A stretch of 7,396 bases of DNA from Bdellovibrionales bacterium (GTDB lineage: Bacteria > Bdellovibrionota > Bacteriovoracia > Bacteriovoracales > Bacteriovoracaceae). Positions 1-5,658 of this stretch are shown one piece after another. A program made the translations under genes and the position numbers. Within the stretch, counting starts at the first letter, position 1, and every line of letters begins with the position of its first letter. The stretch is from assembly GCA_005791855.1 (NCBI GenBank), contig SXUH01000145.1:1-7396 (forward strand), read 5' to 3'. The notes beneath the pieces were generated by a model that worked only from the letters and a program-made list of their open reading frames with translations, did not search any database and was not told the origin of the DNA.

Positions 1-2
1 AC

Positions 3-1343
3 TTCAAGCTCCGGGAGGGGGTGAGGTGGCACGACGGCACCGAGGTCACCGCGGAGGACGTGAAGTTCTCCTACGACGTCATCTTCACCGACGACTTCAA
101 GGCCGTCCAGCTGCGCTCGTACTACGAGGCCGTGAAGGAGGTCCAGGTCATCGACAAGTACAACGTCCGCTTCATCGTGAAGGACGACTACTTCCAGAAC
201 TTCGACGTCTGCGCGGGCCTGCGGGTCCTCCCGAAGCACTTCTACTCGAACCCGGCGAACAAGGCCGACTTCGGGAAGAAGATCATCGGCACCGGGCCGT
301 ACAAGTTCGCCAGCTACGCCAAGGGCCAGAAGATCACCCTGGAGAAGAACCCGGAGTGGTGGGGCAACGCCGTGGCGGCGGAGAAGGACTCCTACCTCAT
401 CCCGAAGATCGTCCTGAAGTTCATCGGCGAGGAGAACGTGGCGCTGGAGGTCCTGAAGAAGGGCGACGTCGACTTCCTCTCGCTGAGGCCCGAGGGCTTC
501 GTCAAGAAGACCGTCGGCGAGGTCTGGGAGAAGAAGATCGTCAAGGTGAAGACCGAGAACAAGAGCCCGAAGGGCTACAGCTTCATCGCCTGGAACTTCA
601 AGAACCCGATCCTCAAGGAGCGGGAGGTCCGGCACGCCCTGAACCTCCTCTTCAACCGGCCCCTCATGCTGAGCAAGTTCGAGTACAACCTCTCCGAGCT
701 CGCCACGGGCCCGATCTACGTCCAGTCCGACTACGCCAACCCGGCCGTGAAGCCGGTGGAGTTCAACCCGACCCAGGCCCTGGATATCCTCCGGAAGGCC
801 GGCTGGCAGGACACGGACAAGAACGGAGTCCTCGACAAGACGATCGGCGGGAAGAAGACCCAGCTCTCCATCACCGTCCTCGAGCCGCTCCCGGACATGG
901 TGAAGTACCTCACCGTCTTCAAGGAAGACGCGAGCAAGGTCGGCGTGGACATCAACATCAAGACCATCGAGTGGAACTCCTTCGTCAAGCTCCTCGACGA
1001 GAAGAACTTCGAAGCCGTCCGCCTCGCCTGGGGCGGCGGGGGCGTCGAGTGGGACCCGAAGCAGATCTGGCACAGCACCTCGAGCAAGGGCGCGGGGTCG
1101 AACTTCATCAGCTACGCGAACCCGGCGGTGGACAAGCTCATCGACGAGGCCCGGACCCTCTACGAGAAGGAGAAGCGCATCCCGCTCCTGCGGAAGGTCC
1201 ACGAGCTCGTCTCCGCGGACTACCCGTACCTGTGGTTCTTCAACAGCAAGTACTCGCTCTACGGCCACACCAAGCGGGTGAAGAAGCCGAAGGACACGTT
1301 CACCTACGGCATCGGCCAGCAGTACTGGAAGCTAGAAGAGTAG
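3..1343 (+). CDS. yejA: YejA-like peptide ABC transporter substrate-binding protein (family 5), 5' truncated
   Basis: Periplasmic solute receptor expected to deliver oligopeptides to the YejBE permease encoded directly downstream. The frame is open from base 3, so the gene starts upstream; 446 codons are visible. E. coli YejA is about 600 residues, so the signal peptide and roughly the first 120-160 residues are missing. The GTG at position 21 lies inside a conserved motif and is not the start. The visible part opens with the SBP_bac_5 signature (LREGVRWHDGTEVTAEDVKF, residues 3-22). Other family hallmarks are an 'NFKNPILKEREVRHALNLLF' block near residue 200 and 'ILRKAGWQDTDKNGVLDK' near residue 265, whose D-x-D-x-x-G resembles a calcium loop. 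The last residues before the stop read QQYWKLEE. Nearly every codon ends in G or C. The family is certain. The Yej assignment, rather than Opp or Dpp, rests mainly on the neighbouring permeases; the ligand is unknown. Confidence 0.9.
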   Translation, partial: FKLREGVRWHDGTEVTAEDVKFSYDVIFTDDFKAVQLRSYYEAVKEVQVIDKYNVRFIVKDDYFQNFDVCAGLRVLPKHFYSNPANKADFGKKIIGTGPYKFASYAKGQKITLEKNPEWWGNAVAAEKDSYLIPKIVLKFIGEENVALEVLKKGDVDFLSLRPEGFVKKTVGEVWEKKIVKVKTENKSPKGYSFIAWNFKNPILKEREVRHALNLLFNRPLMLSKFEYNLSELATGPIYVQSDYANPAVKPVEFNPTQALDILRKAGWQDTDKNGVLDKTIGGKKTQLSITVLEPLPDMVKYLTVFKEDASKVGVDINIKTIEWNSFVKLLDEKNFEAVRLAWGGGGVEWDPKQIWHSTSSKGAGSNFISYANPAVDKLIDEARTLYEKEKRIPLLRKVHELVSADYPYLWFFNSKYSLYGHTKRVKKPKDTFTYGIGQQYWKLEE

Positions 1344-1344
1344 T

Positions 1345-2385
1345 ATGCTGAAGTACTTCCTCCGGCGCCTCCTGATCCTCGTCCCGACCCTCCTGGGGGT
1401 GACGGTGGTGGTCTTCGCCATCATCAACATGGCCCCGGGCGGGCCCATCGAGCAGAAGCTCCAGCAGATCCGCTTCGGCGGCGGCGACGGGGGCGGCGGG
1501 CAGGCCCAGGCCACCACCAGCCGCGGGGCGAGCCAGGGCGTCTCGGACGAGGTCCTCGAGGCGCTGAAGAAGCAGTACGGGTTCGACAAGCCCCTGCACA
1601 TGCGCTACCTCCTCTGGCTTAAGAACATCGCCACCCTCAACTTCGGCGAGAGCTTCACCTACGAGGAGCCCGTGCTCGACGTGATCGTCAGCAAGTTCCC
1701 GGTCTCGCTGCAGTTCGGGGTCATCTCCCTCATCCTGAGCTACCTCATCTCCATCCCCCTGGGGATCGTCAAGGCGATCAAGCACGGCACGGTCTTCGAC
1801 GTCGCCTCGAGCTTCGTCCTCTTCGTCTTCTACTCCATCCCGTCCTTCATGCTGGCGATCCTCCTCATCGTCTTCCTCGCGGGCGGGAGCTTCTACGAGA
1901 TCTTCCCCGTGAGCGGCGTCCAGTCCGAGCTCTACGACGACCTGAGCCTCTGGGGGAAGTTCCTCGACCGGGCCCACCACTTCACCCTCCCCCTGGTCTG
2001 CTACACGATCGGGTCCTTCACGAGCCTCACCGTGCTGATGAAGAACTCCCTCATCGAGGAGATCAAGAAGGACTACATCCGGACCGCGCGGGCCAAGGGC
2101 CTCGAGAAGAAGTACGTCTACATGAAGCACGCCCTCCGGAACGCCCTCATCCCGATCGTCACGGGCCTCGGCGGCTTCCTCACCGTGTTCTTCGCCGGCT
2201 CCCTGCTGCTCGAGACGATCTTCCAGCTCGACGGCATCGGGCTCCTGAGCTACAAGAGCATCCTCGCCCGGGACTACAACGTCATCATGGGCCTGGTCTT
2301 CATCCAGAGCGCGCTCTTCCTCATCGGGAACGTGCTCTCGGACCTGGCCTACGTGCTCGTCGACCCGAGGATTGATTTCACATGA
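1345..2385 (+). CDS. yejB: YejB-like peptide ABC transporter permease
   Basis: Inner-membrane permease, one half of the channel of a YejABEF-type peptide importer. The protein has 346 residues, close to E. coli YejB. Hydrophobic segments lie at about 9-30, 120-141, 152-177, 211-232, 268-292 and 314-337. The EAA-type loop that contacts the ATPase is 'DYIRTARAKGLEKKY' starting at residue 243, with the conserved Gly at 252. YejB-specific features include 'INMAPGGPIEQ' after TM1, a Gly-rich periplasmic insertion (Gly45-Gly52 with one Asp) followed by 'YGFDKPLH', 'SIPLGIVKAI', 'ILLIVFLAGGSF' and the C-terminal 'LVDPRIDF'. E. coli YejB also carries a low-complexity insertion at this place. ATG at 1345 follows the yejA stop by one base and has a weak AGAAGAG at 1334-1340, so translation is probably coupled. 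The end overlaps yejE by four bases (ATGA). In E. coli the transporter takes up microcin C; in some alphaproteobacteria relatives import murein peptides. Confidence 0.93.
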   Translation: MLKYFLRRLLILVPTLLGVTVVVFAIINMAPGGPIEQKLQQIRFGGGDGGGGQAQATTSRGASQGVSDEVLEALKKQYGFDKPLHMRYLLWLKNIATLNFGESFTYEEPVLDVIVSKFPVSLQFGVISLILSYLISIPLGIVKAIKHGTVFDVASSFVLFVFYSIPSFMLAILLIVFLAGGSFYEIFPVSGVQSELYDDLSLWGKFLDRAHHFTLPLVCYTIGSFTSLTVLMKNSLIEEIKKDYIRTARAKGLEKKYVYMKHALRNALIPIVTGLGGFLTVFFAGSLLLETIFQLDGIGLLSYKSILARDYNVIMGLVFIQSALFLIGNVLSDLAYVLVDPRIDFT

Positions 2386-3404
2386 TCGAACGCTACATCA
2401 GAAACGACGAGACGCTGAAGAAGTGGAGACGGTTCAAGAGCCGGCGGCTCGCGGTCGCCTCGAGCTGGATCGTCGCGGTCTCCTGCGTCCTGAGCTTCAC
2501 CGCCGAGTTCTGGGCCAACAGCAAGCCCCTCTACCTCCGGTACAAGGGCGAAACCTACCTCCCGGTGTTCAAGACGTACCACCCGAGCGTCTTCGGGATC
2601 GAGAACGCCCACGTGACCAACTACCGGAAGCTCGACCTCGACGAGGACCGCGGCGACCGGGCCCTCTGGCCCCTCATCGAGTGGGACCCCTACGAGTCGA
2701 ACAAGGACGTCGAGAGCTACCCGTCGGAGCCCACCGGCGAGAACTGGATGGGGACCGACGACCGGGGGCGGGACATCCTCACGCGGCTCCTCTACGGCCT
2801 CCGCTACTCGGTGATCTTCGCGTTCCTCGTCTGGGTCATCACCTTCGTGGTGGGGACCATCCTCGGGGGCATCATGGGCTACCTCGGGGGCCGGACGGAC
2901 TTCTGGGGCCAGCGGATCGTCGAGATCCTCTCGACGGTGCCGCAGTTCTTCCTCCTCATCATCATCATCTCCATCTTCAAGCCCACGCTCATCCTCCTGG
3001 TCTTCCTCTCGAGCCTCTTCGGCTGGATCAGCATCAGCTACTACGTGCGCGGAGAGTTCCTGAAGAACCGGAAGAAGGAATTCGTCGAAGCCGCCCGGGC
3101 CCTCGGCGCGGGCCACGGCCGGATCTTCTTCACGCACCTCCTGCCCAATTCCCTCTCACCGATCATCACCTTTTCACCCTTCGTCATCGCGGGGAACATC
3201 GTCTCGCTGGCGAGCCTGGACTACCTGGGCTTCGGCCTGACCCCACCAACCCCGAGCTGGGGCGAGCTCCTCAACCAGGCCCAGAAGCACTTCACCGAAG
3301 GCTGGTGGCTCGCGGTCTACCCGTCCCTGGCACTGTTCCTGACGCTCACCATGCTCTCCCTGATCGGCGAAGGGGTGCGGGACGCCATGGACCCTAAACA
3401 ATAG
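2382..3404 (+). CDS. yejE: YejE-like peptide ABC transporter permease
   Basis: Second channel subunit of the peptide importer; it pairs with YejB. At 340 residues it matches E. coli YejE (341). It has an OppC-type layout: a short cytoplasmic basic N-terminus (KKWRRFKSRR, residues 13-22), TM1 at about 23-44, and a periplasmic stretch of roughly 95 residues beginning 'FWANSKPLYLRYKGETYLP', as in YejE. The signature 'MGTDDRGRDILTRLLYG' follows (Gly124-Asp131 core), then five further hydrophobic segments. The ATPase-contact EAA loop is 'EAARALGAGHGRIF' with Glu236, Ala237, Ala238 and Gly242. The C-terminal 'GEGVRDAMDPKQ' is also YejE-like. The start overlaps the yejB stop in an ATGA junction; the best Shine-Dalgarno-like element (GAGG, 2367-2370) is 11 bases away, so coupling to yejB probably drives initiation. 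Two AGA arginine codons near the start and a patch of A/T-ending codons at about 3147-3248 differ from the rest. No yejF ATPase gene follows. Confidence 0.93.
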   Translation: MIERYIRNDETLKKWRRFKSRRLAVASSWIVAVSCVLSFTAEFWANSKPLYLRYKGETYLPVFKTYHPSVFGIENAHVTNYRKLDLDEDRGDRALWPLIEWDPYESNKDVESYPSEPTGENWMGTDDRGRDILTRLLYGLRYSVIFAFLVWVITFVVGTILGGIMGYLGGRTDFWGQRIVEILSTVPQFFLLIIIISIFKPTLILLVFLSSLFGWISISYYVRGEFLKNRKKEFVEAARALGAGHGRIFFTHLLPNSLSPIITFSPFVIAGNIVSLASLDYLGFGLTPPTPSWGELLNQAQKHFTEGWWLAVYPSLALFLTLTMLSLIGEGVRDAMDPKQ

Positions 3405-3410
3405 AGAGGA
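3405..3410 (+). promoter_or_regulatory. Ribosome binding site of the aminotransferase gene
   Basis: AGAGGA lies in the 10-base gap after the yejE stop, four bases before the ATG at 3415. It is a clear Shine-Dalgarno, on the short side in spacing. It supports this start and shows that the gene can be initiated independently of yejE while still sharing its transcript. Confidence 0.75.
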
Positions 3411-3414
3411 CCCG

Positions 3415-4566
3415 ATGAAAGAAACCGCTCTCCGGATTGCCGACTTCAAAGATTCGATCTTCGGCGTGATCTCAAAGCTCGCCCGCGACAACCATGCGGT
3501 GAACCTGGGCCAGGGGTTTCCCGACTTCGACGGCCCGGCCTGGCTCAAGGACATCGTCTACAAGAAGATGCAGGAGGGCCACAACCAGTACGCCCCGTTC
3601 CCGGGGACCCCGTCGCTGCGGGAGCAGGTGGCGAAGTACTACGAGAGCTTCTACCGGCTCCGGTACAACCCGGAGGACCAGGTGACGGTCACCGTCGGCG
3701 CGACGGAGGCGATCTACCTCGTGGTCACCGCCCTGGTGAACCCGGGGGACGAGGTCATCGTCCTCGAACCCTTCTACGATTCCTACGTGGCTTCCATCAA
3801 GATGGCCGGCGGCGTCCCCGTGCCGGTGACCATGCACGCGCCCGACTTCGTCGTCGACGCCAAGGAACTTGAAAGGGCCATCTCCCCGCGGACCAAGCTC
3901 CTCATCATCAATAACCCGCACCACCCCACCGGCAAGGTCTGGACCAAGGAAGAGCTCACGGAGATCTCGAAGCTCGCCGGCAAGCACGACCTCTACGTCC
4001 TCTCCGACGAGGTCTACGAGTTCCTCCTCTTCGACGGAGCGACGCACTTGCCGCTGGCTTCCCTCGAGGGGATGTTCGAGCGGACCATCACCGTCTCCAG
4101 CGCCGGAAAGACCTTCGGCCTCACGGGCTGGAAGATCGGCTGGATCTGCGCGAGCCGGGAAGTCTCCCGGGCCTGCCGCCTCGTCCACCAGTACGTGACC
4201 TTCTCCGTCTCCACGCCGATGCAGGAAGCGGTGGCGGAGGCGCTCACGAAGCTCCCGACCTACCTGCCGGACTTCGTGGACCTCTACCGGTCGAAGCGGG
4301 ACTTCTTCTACGGAGAGATGCGGAAGCTCGGCTTCGAGTTCGAGATCCCCCGGGGAACGTACTTCATGATGGTGCCCATCGGTTCGAAGACCAGGCTTAA
4401 GGACGTGGACTACGCCATGAAGCTCATCAAGGAGCGGCAGGTGGCGACGGTCCCTCCGTCGGCCTTCTACCTGAAGTCGACGGAAGGGGAGGGGTACCTT
4501 CGCTTCTGCTTCGCGAAGAAAGAAGAAACGCTCCGGGCGGCGCTGAAGAACTTAGATGGCCTGTAG
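3415..4566 (+). CDS. PLP-dependent class I/II aminotransferase (kynurenine/methionine aminotransferase-like)
   Basis: Cytoplasmic aminotransferase expected to move an amino group from an amino acid to a 2-oxo acid using pyridoxal phosphate. The 383 residues are full length for the KAT/YbdL subgroup of fold type I enzymes. Visible landmarks are the N-terminal substrate region 'VNLGQGFPDFDGPAW', the cofactor-phosphate loop 'VGATEAIY' (from Gly95), and Asp198 and Tyr201 in 'LSDEVYEF' that hold the pyridine ring. The Schiff-base lysine is Lys232 in 'SSAGKTFGLTGWKIGW', followed by Lys240 at the position often Arg. Arg363 in 'GYLRFCFA' should bind the substrate carboxylate. Oddity: the usual 'NPTG' Asn is His170 ('NNPHHPTGK', codon at 3922-3924). 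The gene begins 10 bases after yejE and probably shares its operon, so imported peptides may supply its substrate; that link is inference. The exact substrate cannot be read from sequence. The 3' end overlaps the opposing protease gene by 15 bases. Confidence 0.93.
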   Translation: MKETALRIADFKDSIFGVISKLARDNHAVNLGQGFPDFDGPAWLKDIVYKKMQEGHNQYAPFPGTPSLREQVAKYYESFYRLRYNPEDQVTVTVGATEAIYLVVTALVNPGDEVIVLEPFYDSYVASIKMAGGVPVPVTMHAPDFVVDAKELERAISPRTKLLIINNPHHPTGKVWTKEELTEISKLAGKHDLYVLSDEVYEFLLFDGATHLPLASLEGMFERTITVSSAGKTFGLTGWKIGWICASREVSRACRLVHQYVTFSVSTPMQEAVAEALTKLPTYLPDFVDLYRSKRDFFYGEMRKLGFEFEIPRGTYFMMVPIGSKTRLKDVDYAMKLIKERQVATVPPSAFYLKSTEGEGYLRFCFAKKEETLRAALKNLDGL

Positions 4567-5583
4567 CTTGACGTCCACCGTGCGGGTCTTGCCTTCCCGG
4601 CTGTACTTCACCTGGACCACGTCGCCGATCTTCTTCTTATCCAGCACCTGGTAGATGTCGTCCAGGCTGTTCACGTCCTGTCCGTCCACGCTCAGGATGA
4701 TGTCTCCGAGGTAGGTGCGGCCGTAGCGATCCTGGGTGATCCCCTTGAGCCCGGCCTTCGCCGCGGACCCGCGCTCGTCCACGTGGGAGATGATGAGGCC
4801 ACGGTCGTCGTCCATGATCCGTCTCCGCATGGAGTCGGGGACGATCACGATGCCGAGGCCCGGACGGATGACCTTCCCGTGCTGGATGAGCTGCGGGACG
4901 ATCATCTTGATGGTGTCGGCCGGAACGGCGAAGCCCAGGCCCGCGCTCGATCCGCTGGTGGAGAAGATCACGGTGTTCATACCGATGAGCTGCGCGGAGG
5001 AGTCGAGGAGCGGGCCCCCCGAGTTCCCCATGTTGATCGCCGCGTCCGTTTGGATCATGTCATTGATCTTCACGCCGCCGATCCCGTCGATCTTCCTCCC
5101 GAGAGCGGAGATCACGCCGGTGGTGAGCGTGTAGTCCAGGCCAAAGGGGGAGCCGATGGCGAAGGAGTACTGGCCCACCTGCAGGTCCCGGGACGATCCG
5201 AAGACGATGGGGGTGAGCTTCGATGGCTTTTCTTCGAGCTTCAGCACGGCGATGTCCTTTTCCATGGCGGTGCCGACGAGCTTCGCCTTGTACTGCTTCG
5301 GATCGTTGTGGAAGGTCACGACGAAGGTCGTCCCGCCCTGGACCACGTGGAAGTTCGTGATGATGTGCCCAGCCTCGTCCCAGACGAAGCCCGAGCCCGC
5401 GCCCTGGGGAACCTCCACCTCACCGTGGAAGAAGTTTCTCGCGAGCTTGATGTTGGAGACGTTCACCGTCGACGGGACCGCCTTGCGATAGATCTCGATG
5501 GTCTTCGTTTCTACCTGGAGCAGTTCCGCACTGATTGCTGAGAAACAAAACACGTTCAGAACAATGAAGAGAAACACTTTCAT
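4552..5583 (-). CDS. Deg1/HtrA-type periplasmic serine protease with one PDZ domain
   Basis: Exported trypsin-like protease likely to degrade or remodel misfolded envelope proteins. The 343 residues begin with a signal peptide (hydrophobic core about residues 3-16, probable cleavage after 'AISA', residue 19). The S1C domain spans about 28-235 with catalytic His79 ('ITNFHVV'), Asp110 ('KDIAVLKL') and Ser188 ('GNSGGPL'). 'VPQGAGSGFVWDEAGHIITN', 'GLDYTLTTGVIS' and 'LGFAVPADTI' closely resemble chloroplast Deg1-like proteases. A single PDZ domain covers about 240-341; its 'QDRYGRTYLGDIILSVDG' stretch is again Deg1-like, and it is shorter than two-PDZ DegP. Oddity: Met185 replaces the usual Pro in 'INPGNSGG'. 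The signal-peptide region is AT-richer than the body. The start is fixed by AAGGAG six bases upstream. It is transcribed divergently from psd and ends tail-to-tail with the aminotransferase. I give no symbol because degP, degQ and htrA are not separable here. Confidence 0.95.
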   Translation of the reverse strand: MKVFLFIVLNVFCFSAISAELLQVETKTIEIYRKAVPSTVNVSNIKLARNFFHGEVEVPQGAGSGFVWDEAGHIITNFHVVQGGTTFVVTFHNDPKQYKAKLVGTAMEKDIAVLKLEEKPSKLTPIVFGSSRDLQVGQYSFAIGSPFGLDYTLTTGVISALGRKIDGIGGVKINDMIQTDAAINMGNSGGPLLDSSAQLIGMNTVIFSTSGSSAGLGFAVPADTIKMIVPQLIQHGKVIRPGLGIVIVPDSMRRRIMDDDRGLIISHVDERGSAAKAGLKGITQDRYGRTYLGDIILSVDGQDVNSLDDIYQVLDKKKIGDVVQVKYSREGKTRTVDVKLQAI

Positions 5584-5589
5584 TCGGTA

Positions 5590-5595
5590 CTCCTT
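5590..5595 (-). promoter_or_regulatory. Ribosome binding site of the HtrA-type protease gene
   Basis: On the minus strand this reads AAGGAG, six bases before the ATG ending at 5583. It is a near-ideal Shine-Dalgarno and confirms the protease start, which also coincides with the beginning of a good signal peptide. Confidence 0.8.
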
Positions 5596-5598
5596 ACT

Positions 5599-5626
5599 TT
5601 GACTATTTTGGCCCCCAAAGTATAAT
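5599..5626 (+). promoter_or_regulatory. Sigma-70-like promoter of psd
   Basis: TTGACT at 5599-5604 and a perfect TATAAT at 5621-5626 are separated by 16 bases. Transcription would start near 5633, giving a leader of about 26 bases that contains the psd Shine-Dalgarno. The match to the housekeeping consensus is very good in otherwise GC-rich DNA, so a strong or constitutive promoter is expected unless it is repressed. The 16-base spacer contains most of an inverted repeat (5607-5619). Confidence 0.7.
5607..5619. repeat. Short inverted repeat inside the psd promoter spacer (candidate operator)
   Basis: TTTGG-CCC-CCAAA forms a perfect 5-base inverted repeat around a 3-base centre. It lies between the -35 and -10 of the psd promoter and abuts the predicted minus-strand -10 of the protease gene. 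The position is typical of a repressor or redox/stress regulator site, but the element is short and may be chance. No run of T follows, so it is not a terminator. Confidence 0.35.
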
Positions 5627-5647
5627 ATGAATGCCTAAAACCCCCAA
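5619..5647 (-). promoter_or_regulatory. Possible promoter of the HtrA-type protease gene
   Basis: Read on the minus strand, TTGGGG (5642-5647) and TATACT (5619-5624) are 17 bases apart. The -10 is good but the -35 matches the consensus at only about three positions, which suggests a weaker or activator-dependent promoter. Its -10 shares bases with the psd -10 on the other strand, so the two polymerases could not bind at the same time. A different sigma factor could use other bases here. Confidence 0.4.
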
Positions 5648-5651
5648 GAGG
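5646..5651 (+). promoter_or_regulatory. psd: Ribosome binding site of psd
   Basis: AAGAGG lies seven bases before the ATG at 5659. It favours this start over the internal in-frame ATG at 5704, which would remove conserved N-terminal residues of the type II enzyme (for example 'KYYNRMNGKVETEKVYG'). Confidence 0.75.
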
Positions 5652-5658
5652 AAACCCC

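Noticed and set aside
26..1351. Alternative plus-strand frame across the substrate-binding protein
   Set aside because: Arg/Gly/Pro-rich product without motifs; the other frame carries all family-5 binding-protein hallmarks.
1477..1503. GGC/GGG-rich tract in yejB as a tandem repeat or slippage site
   Set aside because: It encodes a Gly-rich loop where YejB proteins normally carry a low-complexity insertion; the repeat is imperfect and the frame is intact.
1300..2130. Long minus-strand open frame opposite yejB
   Set aside because: Its translation is a low-complexity run of Glu, Asp, Val, Leu and Arg with no domain, a shadow of G/C-ending codons on the other strand; yejB is unmistakable.
2349..3137. 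Long minus-strand open frame opposite yejE
   Set aside because: Same compositional artefact, acidic low-complexity product, fully covered by the real permease gene.
3472..4188. Minus-strand open frame inside the aminotransferase gene
   Set aside because: Shadow frame; no recognisable motif, no ribosome binding site, and the plus-strand product has an almost complete PLP active site.
4783..5541. Plus-strand open frame opposite the protease
   Set aside because: Antisense shadow with Asp/Val/Arg-rich product; the catalytic triad, signal peptide and ribosome binding site are on the minus strand.
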